Assembly (NCBI RefSeq): GCF_017814945.1
Contig: NZ_JAGIPX010000013.1
Span: 105,352 to 169,351 of the forward strand
Reading direction: 5' to 3'
Source: Paraburkholderia sp. LEh10
GTDB lineage: Bacteria; Pseudomonadota; Gammaproteobacteria; Burkholderiales; Burkholderiaceae
Length of the DNA: 64,000 nt
The position numbers and the translations under genes were made by a program. Of the stretch, positions 46,096-54,605 are shown one piece after another. Every line of letters starts with the position of its first letter. Within the stretch, counting starts at the first letter, position 1. The notes under the pieces are model-generated. The model was not told the origin of the DNA and did no database searches. It worked only from the letters and a program-made list of their open reading frames with translations.

Positions 46096-46401
46096 TCAAT
46101 GCGCACGGAACACGTCGAGTAACTGCTTCTGCTGGTCCATCATGGACTGCATGAAGTCCATTTCCATTTTTGCCATCGTCTGGTCATGCTCCATGGTCAT
46201 CTGCATCATTTTGCTCCTGATCTGCACCACTTCATTTCTTTGCTGTGCGGTGAGCTTGTCCATCGACATCGTTACGGGACTATCCCACGATGGCCCGTAC
46301 ATCCCGCTACGGCCGATACCTTGTGCCTGCGCGTGCGTCGCGCCGATTGCACAAGCCAGAGGAATGACAGCACAAAGAATTGCGTTGCGAACGGCTTTCA
46401 T
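46096..46401 (-). CDS. Exported methionine-rich hypothetical protein
   Basis: A 101-residue protein with a signal peptide (AILCAVIPLACAIGATHAQA-QG) and a helical, methionine- and glutamine-rich mature part (IRSKMMQMTMEHDQTMAKME, then FMQSMMDQQKQLLDVF). The methionine pattern is reminiscent of periplasmic proteins that bind copper or silver, which is only an inference. TGGAGC lies upstream of the ATG. Confidence 0.7.
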   Translation of the reverse strand: MKAVRNAILCAVIPLACAIGATHAQAQGIGRSGMYGPSWDSPVTMSMDKLTAQQRNEVVQIRSKMMQMTMEHDQTMAKMEMDFMQSMMDQQKQLLDVFRAH

Positions 46402-46573
46402 GTCTGCTCCAGAAAAGGAAATGCGCCGCCACCGTGGCCGACGCTTTACGCCAAGTCCTGTGCTGGAGCGCTAATCTCCGGACCTCATCCAGAAACAGTC
46501 GCAGTGAACCGCTCCATACCGAACTTCAGGAGCGATTCTGGCTGGCGCTCATCACGCTTCAATCAACTGGAAA

Positions 46574-47875
46574 TCACATGTTCGTCACATTCGACGCCGA
46601 GCGCGGCACATCTTCAGTGCCGGAAGCATCCGGCCCATTCGGGAGCCTGGAATGCCTGAGGCGATCGAGCGCTGCCTTGCGTTCTATTTCGGCGGCCGCG
46701 CGTGTCGTGAAGATCTGATACACCGCATCGGTCAGGACGTCCTGCTCCTTCATTTCCCGGTCGTTGAAGAAGGCCATGTGTCCAATCACCTCGCCCCGGG
46801 TACCGAAGATCGGGATGCCGTAGTAGCTCTCGTATGCCTTGTCGCGGGGGAACAGTTTCCCGACACCCGACGCATGAAATACGGGGCGGCCATTGCTGTA
46901 CACCGCTTCGCATGGCGTGCCCGCGAGTTCGAATTCGATGTTTTCCCGGAAGTCGTCGCGAAGCCAGTAAGCGAGTGTCTGCACGCTTTTAGGCGGCCAG
47001 CCGGTACATTCCGTAATGAACGCGCACGGCACGTCCAGTGCGGCGGCGAAGTGGCGCACCAGCGCCCGGAAAAATGCCTCGCCCCCCATCCCTGCCGTGC
47101 CTTCGACAATATGCTGCAGCACGCTCTCGATATGCTTTATCCGCGTGATATCCGTATCGAGCGCAACGATGCGCAGAGGCTTGCCGCTCGCATGCCGTAT
47201 GACGGTACCGAGCGAGCTTACCCAGCGATACCGGCCATCCCTGTGCAGGAGCCTGAACTGATGTTCGAACTGGCGTTCCTGTCCCTCCAGCCGACATCGC
47301 AGCGTCGCATCCACGCCGGCGAGGTCAAGCGGGTGGATATGTCCGCGCCAGTTTTCCAGCGAGTCCGGGAACTCGTCGTCGCCATACCCGAGCATGCATT
47401 TCCATCGCGTGGAGAGCACGAACTCGTTCGTTTGCAGATTCCATTCCCATGGACCGTCGTCCGCGATCCGCATTGCGAGCACGTACCGCTCTTCGCTGTA
47501 TTGCAGTTCGGCCGCCAGCGCCGAGCGCTTTGTTTCAGCAGCATTCAGCGCCTGGCCTAGCGCCTCGGCCTTGTCGATAAGTTGTCCGGCAGCGCGCTGC
47601 ACCGCCTGCACTTCGTCGGCCGCCCTGCTCATTGCATCGGGGGGAGTGACATCTTCAAACGTATGCAGAATGGCCCTGAGGGGACGGCATAAGCGAAGTT
47701 CCGACACCGCCCCCATGACCAGGAGCAGAACCGCAAGCGCCACCGCGACGACGATCAGAAGACCCCATCGCCCTTGTCCTTTTAACAACACGGGAACGGG
47801 ACCGGCCGCCAGGCCGATTAGTATGAGCAGCGCGCAGGCCGCAGCCGGCCAGATCAGCTTCCATTTGAGACTCAT
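46574..47875 (-). CDS. Membrane PAS-GAF sensory protein without output domain
   Basis: A 433-residue protein. Two N-terminal helices (LIWPAAACALLILIGLAAGP; RWGLLIVVAVALAVLLLVMG) are followed by a helical linker, a PAS domain of the PAS_3 type (ADDGPWEWNLQTNEFVLSTR, then YRWVSSLGTVIRH) and a GAF domain (FFRALVRHFAAALDVPCAFI, ESYYGIPIFGTRGEVIGHMA). It ends shortly after the GAF domain, without a kinase, GGDEF or HTH output, so it is either a partner protein or a truncated sensor. Confidence 0.82.
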   Translation of the reverse strand: MSLKWKLIWPAAACALLILIGLAAGPVPVLLKGQGRWGLLIVVAVALAVLLLVMGAVSELRLCRPLRAILHTFEDVTPPDAMSRAADEVQAVQRAAGQLIDKAEALGQALNAAETKRSALAAELQYSEERYVLAMRIADDGPWEWNLQTNEFVLSTRWKCMLGYGDDEFPDSLENWRGHIHPLDLAGVDATLRCRLEGQERQFEHQFRLLHRDGRYRWVSSLGTVIRHASGKPLRIVALDTDITRIKHIESVLQHIVEGTAGMGGEAFFRALVRHFAAALDVPCAFITECTGWPPKSVQTLAYWLRDDFRENIEFELAGTPCEAVYSNGRPVFHASGVGKLFPRDKAYESYYGIPIFGTRGEVIGHMAFFNDREMKEQDVLTDAVYQIFTTRAAAEIERKAALDRLRHSRLPNGPDASGTEDVPRSASNVTNM

Positions 47876-48078
47876 ACGAAGGCCCCAATATCTCGCGTCG
47901 GAGGATGTTCCGCTCTTCCAAAAGATAGGCGAACATCCAGCGCTGCACTAGCGCGTGCGGCAAGGCCGCTCGTCTAGAAGCGGAGAACACAGGTCAAAAA
48001 ATTCGACGCAATCGTGACGGATTTGTGATCGTTATCGACGACAGTGCAGTTATTCGCACCGCTGAAGAGGATTGCCCG

Positions 48079-48939
48079 ATGTGTACCCCTGCCTCACCGT
48101 TTGCTGTGGCGCACACCGTGCCCGATCTGGCCGGGATCGGCCTGCGCCCGCCACACTATCAGCAGATCCTTCGTGAACGGCCACGCGTCGGATGGTTTGA
48201 AGTGCATAGCGAAAACTACTTCGGTGCGGGCGGCCAACCGCTGCACTACCTCGAGCGTATCCGCGACGCGTATCCGCTGAGTCTGCATGGCGTCGGACTC
48301 AGTCTCGGATCGACGGGCCCGCTCGACAGCGAGCATCTCCGGCATCTGCGCGATCTGGTTTCCCGAGTCCAGCCCGGACTCGTGTCCGAGCACCTGAGCT
48401 GGGGGCGCGTCGGATCGAGACATCTGAATGACCTTTTGCCTTTGCCCTACACGGAAGAGGCGCTGGACGTCGTGTGCGATCACATCGACGAAGTACAGGA
48501 ACATCTTCACGGGCAGATTCTCATCGAGAACATATCGAGCTATATCCGGTTCCGTCATTCGACCATAGCCGAAGGCGAATTCATCGCACATGTCGCCCGG
48601 CGGACGGGTTGTGGAATATTGCTGGACGTGAACAACCTGTATGTGAATGAAGCAAATAACGACATCGATCCCGAAACATATCTGGATGCGTTGCCTGTTG
48701 ACGCGATTCGCGAAATTCATCTTGCCGGCCACGACCGGGTCGGCACCCTGCTGATCGACACGCACGGCACGCGCGTTGCACCCGCCGTCTGGGAACTGTA
48801 CGCGCGTGCGCTCGACCGCTTCGGCCCGGTCCCGACCCTGATCGAATGGGACACCGACATCCCGCCGCTCGAAGTCCTGCTCGAAGAATCCAGTCACGCC
48901 GCGACGGTGATGAGGGCTCGCCATGCATTCGCTTCATGA
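48079..48939 (+). CDS. bufB: MNIO (DUF692) multinuclear iron oxygenase, bufferin maturase BufB
   Basis: A 286-residue TIM-barrel enzyme. Metal-binding positions of the family are visible: H70 (SLHGVGLSLG), E104-H105 (VSEHLSW), E150 (IENISSY), D183/N185/N186 (LLDVNNLYVN), E212/H214/H218 (REIHLAGH), D227/H229 (DTHG) and E256 (EWDTDIPPLE). MNIO enzymes modify cysteines of small peptides, giving thiooxazoles in bufferins. The ATG at 48079 has AAGAGG upstream. bufC overlaps its end by 17 bases. The likely peptide substrates are at 51709 and 55631. Confidence 0.93.
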   Translation: MCTPASPFAVAHTVPDLAGIGLRPPHYQQILRERPRVGWFEVHSENYFGAGGQPLHYLERIRDAYPLSLHGVGLSLGSTGPLDSEHLRHLRDLVSRVQPGLVSEHLSWGRVGSRHLNDLLPLPYTEEALDVVCDHIDEVQEHLHGQILIENISSYIRFRHSTIAEGEFIAHVARRTGCGILLDVNNLYVNEANNDIDPETYLDALPVDAIREIHLAGHDRVGTLLIDTHGTRVAPAVWELYARALDRFGPVPTLIEWDTDIPPLEVLLEESSHAATVMRARHAFAS

Positions 48940-49687
48940 ATTTCAGGCCGCGTTTGCGGCCGCGATTTTCGAGCAGGACCCGTCCGCGATCGACGGGACC
49001 CTATGCGGCGACAACACGCAGGACCGGCTGGCGGTCTATATCGGCAACACGTATCACAACCTGCGCGAAGCACTGCGCGCCGTCTATCCCGTCGTTGACA
49101 GGCTCGTCGGCGAGCCGTTCTTCGACTATGCGGCGAACCGGTACATACGCGACCATCCATCGCAAAGCGGTGATATCCAGCGTTTCGGCGACAGCTTTCC
49201 AGCCTTCCTCGAAAGCTTTCCGCCTGCCGTCTCCCTGAGCTACCTGGCCGATACCGCGACACTCGAATGGCTCGTGCACGAAGTCTTTCATGCCGCGGAT
49301 CACGCTCCCCTTCCACTATCGGAACTGTCGAGCCTCGCGGGCGCGGAATGCTCGACACTGCGCCTGAGGCTCCACCCTGCGTGCCGCCTGTTCGCCTCTG
49401 CGTTCCCGGTCCGGAAGATCTGGGAGGTCAACCAGCGAGAATCCCTGAGCAACGAAACCATCAATGCAAGGGCCGGGGGCGAGCGGCTTCTTGTCCGCCG
49501 TGTCGGCTTCGCGGTCGATATCCAGCCATTACCAGACGGCGAGTTCGCGATGCTGCGGGCACTGCACGAAGGGCAGACCGTGGACGACGCTTACGACCTT
49601 GCGTTGCGGCGCGATCCGGCGTTTGCACTCGGCGAGTTCATCGAGCGCCGCATCCTCGACTCGACCATCGTCGGCTTCGATCTATGA
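48923..49687 (+). CDS. bufC: DUF2063 MNIO partner protein (BufC-like)
   Basis: A 254-residue protein. The N-terminal DUF2063 domain reads LHEFQAAFAAAIFEQDPSAI, NTYHNLREALRAVYPVVDRL and GEPFFDYAANRYIRDHPSQS. The C-terminal part provides the precursor-binding wing in the described systems. It is required, with the MNIO enzyme, for recognising the peptide. It overlaps bufB by 17 bases, so the two are co-translated. Confidence 0.92.
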   Translation: MHSLHEFQAAFAAAIFEQDPSAIDGTLCGDNTQDRLAVYIGNTYHNLREALRAVYPVVDRLVGEPFFDYAANRYIRDHPSQSGDIQRFGDSFPAFLESFPPAVSLSYLADTATLEWLVHEVFHAADHAPLPLSELSSLAGAECSTLRLRLHPACRLFASAFPVRKIWEVNQRESLSNETINARAGGERLLVRRVGFAVDIQPLPDGEFAMLRALHEGQTVDDAYDLALRRDPAFALGEFIERRILDSTIVGFDL

Positions 49688-49712
49688 GCCCTGGCAGAGC
49701 CGCGCATGATAC

Positions 49713-50789
49713 TTACGCCATCGCCAGCTCGACCGTGAAGGTGGTGCCAAGACCCGGCGTACTCTCGACGCGAATCTGCCCGCCATGCAGCTCGATGATG
49801 CGGCGCGAAATTGCGAGCCCCAGGCCCGCATTGCCTGCGTCGCTGGATTCGCCACGATCCGCGCGATAGTATCGGTCGAACACGTTGCCGATATCGTCGT
49901 GATGGATGCCCTGCCCCGTATCGCTCACCTGAAGCTCGACCCGGTCTCCGGCCCGGTGCACGCCAACGCTGATTTCCCCGCCGGCCGGCGTATAGCGCAT
50001 CGCGTTTTCAATCAGGTTCTCGAGCACGCGTTCCATCATGCCGATATCGGCGCAAACGGGCGGGCAGTCTGTACTCACGCGCGCGCTCAGCCTGAGATCC
50101 CGCTTCTGCGCGCTAAGCGCAAACTTCTGGACGACGTCCTGCGCAAGTTCGCTGATCGGAAATGACTCGACCTGCGGTCTTACTTCGTTTGCCTCAAGCT
50201 TCGTCAGATCGAACAGGTCGCGCACGAGCCTTGCAAGCCGCTCGCAGTGCTTCACCGCTATCTGCAGATACCGGCATCGGTCTTCCTGGGACAATTCGTC
50301 GTCCCGGATCAGCACCATCTCGAGATAACCCTGCATGGAGGCAAGCGGTGTTCTCAGATCGTGCGACACGTTGGCAAGCAGTTCGCGGCGCTGCCGGTCG
50401 ACCTGTTCAAGCTGCGAGAGCTGCATCGCGATGCGCTCCGACATCTCCTGAAACGCGGCGATGAGATGTCCTATCTCGTCGTCGTTGCCATCCGTCGCCT
50501 CGACCCGTATCGGATTTGCAAAACCGCTCGCCCGGAACGCTTCGATCGCGGACGCCAGCCTGCGAAGTCTGAGCGTGAGGAAACGAAAAACGACGAGCGC
50601 GGCAATCAGGCTGAATGCCACCGTGCCGACCACCAGGTTGGCTACCAGTTCGAACAGTCGCTGCGTCTCGAACATCCGTTGCGACGCCACGATCATGACC
50701 GCGCCGATCGCGACGAACACCACCATCAGCAACAATGCGAGCCGGCCATACAAGGTGGCGAACAGATGGAAGTCAGTTTTCGGTCGCAT
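49713..50789 (-). CDS. EnvZ/BaeS-like sensor histidine kinase
   Basis: A 358-residue membrane kinase. The N-terminal helix (LALLLMVVFVAIGAVMIVAS), a very short periplasmic segment and a second helix (VVGTVAFSLIAALVVFRFLT) are followed by HAMP, HisKA (LLANVSHDLRTPLASMQGYL, with the phospho-accepting histidine in SHDLRTP) and HATPase (ERVLENLIENAMRYTPAGGE, GLGLAISRRII). The ATG at 50789 overlaps the end of the regulator gene by 17 bases; longer upstream frames are not supported. With little periplasmic domain, it may sense a membrane or redox signal. Confidence 0.9.
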   Translation of the reverse strand: MRPKTDFHLFATLYGRLALLLMVVFVAIGAVMIVASQRMFETQRLFELVANLVVGTVAFSLIAALVVFRFLTLRLRRLASAIEAFRASGFANPIRVEATDGNDDEIGHLIAAFQEMSERIAMQLSQLEQVDRQRRELLANVSHDLRTPLASMQGYLEMVLIRDDELSQEDRCRYLQIAVKHCERLARLVRDLFDLTKLEANEVRPQVESFPISELAQDVVQKFALSAQKRDLRLSARVSTDCPPVCADIGMMERVLENLIENAMRYTPAGGEISVGVHRAGDRVELQVSDTGQGIHHDDIGNVFDRYYRADRGESSDAGNAGLGLAISRRIIELHGGQIRVESTPGLGTTFTVELAMA

Positions 50790-51480
50790 TGCGGAACTTG
50801 TACCCGACGCCCCATACGGTCTGGATGTATTCCGGCGCATTCGGATCGATCTCGATCTTCGCGCGCAGGCGGTTGATATGCGAATTGACCGTATGTTCAT
50901 AGCCGCTATGGCTGTAGCCCCACACCTGATCGAGCAGTTGCGCGCGCGTATAGACGCGCCCCGGGTTCTGCGCGAAATGAAGCAGCAACTGGAACTCCTT
51001 GGCGGTCAGCAGGATTGAAGCGCCGCGCACGGTCACGTCCCGCCTTTCGACGTCGATCTTCAGATCTTTGCATTCGATCCGCGTATGCTCTCCGGCCGCC
51101 GTATTGGCGAGCATATCGACGAGTCTGAAAATCGCCTTCACGCGAGCAACGAATTCCAGCACGCTGAACGGCTTTGCGAGGTAGTCGTCGGCGCCCATCT
51201 CCAGTCCCAGGACCCGGTCGAGCTCGGTCGACTTGGCCGTCAGCATCAGGATAGGCGTATAGCGGCGTTCGGAGCGCAGACGCCGGCAGATCTCGAGTCC
51301 GTCGACACCTGGCAGCATCAGATCAAGCACCACCAGGTCGTAGGGCCTGGCAAGCGCTTCCGCCAGCCCTGCCCTGCCGTCGTTAAGGACCGTCGTCTCG
51401 CAGGCGAGACCCGCGAGCTGCATGCGGACGAGTTGGGCGATGTCATTGTCGTCTTCGATCACCAGAACGTTGCGAGACAT
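50773..51480 (-). CDS. OmpR-family response regulator
   Basis: A 235-residue regulator. Its receiver (VLVIEDDNDIAQLVR, phospho-acceptor in DLVVLDLMLPGVDGL, lysine in DDYLAKPFS) is followed by a winged HTH (LLTAKEFQLLLHFAQNPGRV, QVWGYSHSGYEHTVNSHINR). It is divergent from the bufferin precursor at 51709, separated by 228 bases, and precedes its kinase. It is the best candidate for the protein binding the dyad-like motif at 51631-51650. Confidence 0.92.
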   Translation of the reverse strand: MSRNVLVIEDDNDIAQLVRMQLAGLACETTVLNDGRAGLAEALARPYDLVVLDLMLPGVDGLEICRRLRSERRYTPILMLTAKSTELDRVLGLEMGADDYLAKPFSVLEFVARVKAIFRLVDMLANTAAGEHTRIECKDLKIDVERRDVTVRGASILLTAKEFQLLLHFAQNPGRVYTRAQLLDQVWGYSHSGYEHTVNSHINRLRAKIEIDPNAPEYIQTVWGVGYKFRNATEN

Positions 51481-51601
51481 GACGGGCATCCTCACTGGAC
51501 TGTTGGGGGCACGGCACCGCCCGCGAGAACGGGCAATTGCATGATGTCCAGATCATTCTAGATCGCCAGCGGGGCGTGTCCAGCGCGCCCGCGCGTCGTG
51601 A

Positions 51602-51618
51602 CGAAAATTTGATTTTCG
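51602..51618. promoter_or_regulatory. Inverted repeat CGAAAAT-TTG-ATTTTCG between regulator and bufA
   Basis: A perfect seven-base dyad with a three-base centre lies in the shared promoter region, 91-107 bases before the bufA start and 122 bases before the regulator start. It could be an operator for autoregulation. Confidence 0.45.
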
Positions 51619-51630
51619 GGCGATGAAACC

Positions 51631-51650
51631 GTGAGCAGCGCTTCGCACAC
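51631..51650 (+). promoter_or_regulatory. Dyad-like motif GTGAGCAGCGCTTCGCACAC upstream of bufA
   Basis: An imperfect palindrome of the form GTGnGC(N3)GC(N3)GCnCAC lies 59 bases before the bufA start. Nearly the same sequence and its left flank (CGGGCGA) recur at 57328-57347 before the flavoprotein gene at a similar distance. This is a good candidate for a shared transcription-factor site or alternative promoter. Confidence 0.5.
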
Positions 51651-51708
51651 TTCATCCCGGGACACAGGCAATCGCGCCTGACCTCATCACCACCCTGGAG
51701 GAAACATC

Positions 51709-52032
51709 ATGAAGAGCGAACGCATCATTCAAGGAGCCATTGCGAGTCTGCTTGCCATTGGCGTTGCGACGGCGAGCACGGCCTCGTTTGCAGCCGGCGA
51801 CTTCGAGAAGTGCGCAGGCATCGCGAAGGCGGGCAAGAACGACTGCGGCACCAGCAAGAGTTCATGTGCCGCTACCGCAAAGATGGACCATGACTCGGAA
51901 GCCTGGATTCTCGTTCCCAAGGGCACGTGCGACAAGATCGCCGGCGCTCATCTGCAGACGTCGGAGTTCGCCAAACCCGGTGGAAAAAGCGGCGTTCTCA
52001 GTCCCGCAGCCAAATCCGCCGCGGCGGGCTGA
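51709..52032 (+). CDS. bufA: DUF2282 bufferin precursor (BufA1-like)
   Basis: A 107-residue peptide with a signal sequence (AIASLLAIGVATASTASFAA-GD) and the DUF2282 core: CAGIAKAGKNDCGTSKSSC, WILVPKGTCDKIAG. The four cysteines lie at 35, 46, 53 and 74. In described bufferins the MNIO enzyme turns some of them into thiooxazoles and the secreted product binds copper. A strong GGAGGAAAC site precedes the ATG. The C-terminal extension after KIAGAH is longer than in most members. Confidence 0.92.
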   Translation: MKSERIIQGAIASLLAIGVATASTASFAAGDFEKCAGIAKAGKNDCGTSKSSCAATAKMDHDSEAWILVPKGTCDKIAGAHLQTSEFAKPGGKSGVLSPAAKSAAAG

Positions 52033-52120
52033 TATCGACTTCGCCGTCCCGGCGCCGCATCGAGCCGCCTGCGGCGCCGCCTGACTTCCGCCTGAGTTCA
52101 CGATGACCCGAGGTTCCAAC

Positions 52121-52630
52121 ATGAAGCTCTCATCCCCCCTTTCCGCGACGCACGACGCCGAACCGTCCAGTGTGCCGCACAAGGCACTCTCGCTTTACCG
52201 TTCGGCGCTGCGCGCGCTGGAGTTCGCCACGCCCGTGCTCGACCTGGGCATTCGTATCGTCATCGGCCTGGTGTTCTTTCAGTCTGGGCTCACCAAGATC
52301 GCGAGCTGGTCTTCCACACTCGCCCTCTTTCAGGGCGAGTATTCGGTGCCGCTCTTGCCGCCCGAACTAGCCGCCTATCTCGGCACGGCCGCCGAACTGG
52401 GCTTTCCGATCTTCCTCGTGCTTGGGCTCGGCTCGCGCTTCGCGGCATTCGGGCTTTTTATCTTCAACATCATCGCTGTCATCTCCTATCCGGGGCTGGG
52501 CGAAGTCGGTCTGCGCGATCACCAGTACTGGGGCCTATTTTTGCTCGTTACGCTTTTGCACGGCCCAGGCAAGCTGTCGCTCGACTACCTGATCAGCCGC
52601 TGGCTGGGTCACACGTCATCACGCCCATAA
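52121..52630 (+). CDS. DoxX family membrane protein of the bufferin cluster
   Basis: A 169-residue four-helix protein (VLDLGIRIVIGLVFFQSGLT, TAAELGFPIFLVLGLGSRFA, FGLFIFNIIAVISYPGLGEV). DoxX genes commonly accompany DUF2282-DUF692-DUF2063 operons. The role is unknown; a link to respiratory or thiol redox state is inferred. The ATG at 52121 has GAGG ten bases upstream. It lies 88 bases after bufA. Confidence 0.9.
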   Translation: MKLSSPLSATHDAEPSSVPHKALSLYRSALRALEFATPVLDLGIRIVIGLVFFQSGLTKIASWSSTLALFQGEYSVPLLPPELAAYLGTAAELGFPIFLVLGLGSRFAAFGLFIFNIIAVISYPGLGEVGLRDHQYWGLFLLVTLLHGPGKLSLDYLISRWLGHTSSRP

Positions 52631-52699
52631 CTGCGGTGCTGTAGTCAGCGAGCGCCTGCCAGCGCGCGCCGTCCCGCACAGTGCAATCGGGAGAATCTC

Positions 52700-53482
52700 A
52701 TGCTCACAGGAAAATCAGCCATCGTCACCGGGTCGACGAGCGGCATCGGACTCGCAATCGCAACGGCATTCGCCGCGCACGGCGCGGATGTGATGCTCAA
52801 CGGTTTCGGCGACGCGGATGCCATCGAGGCGACGCGTGCACGACTGGAACACGGACACGGCGTACGCGTTCGCTACAGCCCCGCAAACATGGCCGTCCCA
52901 CAGGACGTGCGGCAGATGGCGCTGCAGACGGTCGACGCTTTTGGCAAGGTCGACATCGTGGTCAACAACGCCGGAATCCAGCACGTCGCCCCGATCGACC
53001 AGCAGCCGGACGACCGCTGGAACGCCGTCATCGCCGTCAATCTGTCCTCGGCCTTTCATCTGGTCAAGGCCGTGTTGCCGGGGATGAAGGCTCGCGGCTG
53101 GGGCCGCGTGATCAACGTCGCTTCCGCACACGGGCTGGTGGCCTCGCCGTTCAAGGCGCCGTATGTCGCCGCCAAGCACGGCCTGATCGGCCTTTCGAAA
53201 ACAGTCGCCGTCGAGGTGGCCGAACACGGGATCACGAGCAATACGATCTGCCCCGGCTACGTCAGGACACCGCTTGTCGACGGGCAGATCGCCGAGCAGG
53301 CCATAGCGCATGGCATCTCGCCCGAGAACGTCATTCGCGACGTCCTGCTCGCCCATCAGGCGCGCAAAAGTTTCGTCACGGTCGAGGAAATCGCCGCGCT
53401 TGCATTGTTCCTCGCGTCGGACGCCGCCGCGTCGATCACGGCCACCGCCCTCGCCGTAGACGGTGGCTGGACGCAACATTAG
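52700..53482 (+). CDS. 3-Hydroxybutyrate dehydrogenase (SDR family)
   Basis: A 260-residue short-chain dehydrogenase. The cofactor motif is SAIVTGSTSGIGLAIATAFA; NNAGIQHVAPI and the catalytic serine, tyrosine and lysine follow (VINVASAHGLVASPFKAPYV, Y-AAK). The phrases match D-3-hydroxybutyrate dehydrogenases, which form acetoacetate. That product would feed the acetoacetate decarboxylase at 58858. GGGAGA precedes the ATG, and a patatin gene follows nine bases after the stop. Confidence 0.92.
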   Translation: MLTGKSAIVTGSTSGIGLAIATAFAAHGADVMLNGFGDADAIEATRARLEHGHGVRVRYSPANMAVPQDVRQMALQTVDAFGKVDIVVNNAGIQHVAPIDQQPDDRWNAVIAVNLSSAFHLVKAVLPGMKARGWGRVINVASAHGLVASPFKAPYVAAKHGLIGLSKTVAVEVAEHGITSNTICPGYVRTPLVDGQIAEQAIAHGISPENVIRDVLLAHQARKSFVTVEEIAALALFLASDAAASITATALAVDGGWTQH

Positions 53483-53491
53483 GAGGCAGCC

Positions 53492-54568
53492 ATGGACGGG
53501 ACAACTCGCAGCCCGCGTGCAACCGGCGGCACGAAGCAGATCGCGCTGGCCTTGCAGGGCGGCGGCGCACATGGCGCCTTTGCCTGGGGCGTGATCGACC
53601 GCCTACTCGAAGATGGGCGGCTGGCGATCGAGGGGGTCAGCGCGACCAGCGCGGGCGCCATGAATGCGGCGGTGCTGGCGAGCGGCCTCCAGGGAGGTGG
53701 GCCTGACGGCGCGCGCGCCGCGCTCCACGCGTTCTGGCAAGACATCGCTCATGCCGCGCAGTACGCGAGCCCGTTTCGCAAGCTGCCGTGGGAGGCGTTG
53801 CTTCAGAACGGCCAGACGAACGGGCAGACGAACGGCCATACGCTGGACTACTCGCCGATGTATGTGATGACCGATCTCATGCTGCGGATGTGGTCGCCTT
53901 ACCAGTTCAATCCGATGAACTTCAATCCGCTTCGGGACGTGCTCGAACGCCATGTCGACTTCGACGCATTGCGCGCCGGATGTCCCATTCATCTGCATCT
54001 GTGCGCAACGAACGTCGAAACGGGAAAGGTCCGGGTGTTCGACGGCCACGAGGTAAGCGCCGATGCCGTACTCGCATCCGCCTGCCTGCCGTTCCTGTTC
54101 CAGGCCGTCGAGATCGACGGCGAACACTACTGGGACGGCGGCTATATGGGTAACCCCGCCATCTTTCCGCTCATCTATCACTGTGGGACTCGCGACGTGG
54201 TCATCGTGCACATCAATCCGATCGTGCGACGAGGCGTGCCAAGAACGGCCTCGGAAATCATGAACCGCATCAATGAGGTCAGCTTCAACTCGTCGCTGAT
54301 GCGCGAACTGAGGGCCATCAGTTTCGTCACATCGCTGATCCAGCAAGGCAGGATCGATCGGCCTGACATGAAGGAGATGCTGATCCACTCGATCCGTTCC
54401 GACGAAGCGATGGCGGCGCTGGGTGTATCGAGCAAGCTCAACGCCGACTGGTCGTTCCTGTGCTTTCTGCGCGACGAGGGGCGGGCCCGTGCCGAAGCGT
54501 GGCTACATGACAACTTCGACGCGATCGGCGAGCGCTCCAGCATCGATCTTCGCGCCGAGTTCCTGTAG
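53492..54568 (+). CDS. Patatin-like phospholipase
   Basis: A 358-residue protein with the patatin dyad: oxyanion loop LALQGGGAHGAFAWGVIDRL, nucleophile in GVSATSAGAMNAAVLASGL (GxSxG read as TSAGA) and aspartate in WDGGYMGNPAIFPL. It may act as an intracellular polyhydroxybutyrate or lipid hydrolase feeding the hydroxybutyrate dehydrogenase. AGGAGG lies nine bases before the ATG, and the gene is tightly linked to the dehydrogenase. A paralogue is at 40913. Confidence 0.9.
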   Translation: MDGTTRSPRATGGTKQIALALQGGGAHGAFAWGVIDRLLEDGRLAIEGVSATSAGAMNAAVLASGLQGGGPDGARAALHAFWQDIAHAAQYASPFRKLPWEALLQNGQTNGQTNGHTLDYSPMYVMTDLMLRMWSPYQFNPMNFNPLRDVLERHVDFDALRAGCPIHLHLCATNVETGKVRVFDGHEVSADAVLASACLPFLFQAVEIDGEHYWDGGYMGNPAIFPLIYHCGTRDVVIVHINPIVRRGVPRTASEIMNRINEVSFNSSLMRELRAISFVTSLIQQGRIDRPDMKEMLIHSIRSDEAMAALGVSSKLNADWSFLCFLRDEGRARAEAWLHDNFDAIGERSSIDLRAEFL

Positions 54569-54605
54569 CGCGTTTGCCCCCATCGGCTCTTTCAGGAGCA
54601 CGGTC

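Noticed and set aside
52681..53706. Long arginine-rich plus-strand frame overlapping the hydroxybutyrate dehydrogenase
   Set aside because: Its composition is typical of an out-of-frame high-GC shadow; the dehydrogenase frame has all catalytic motifs.
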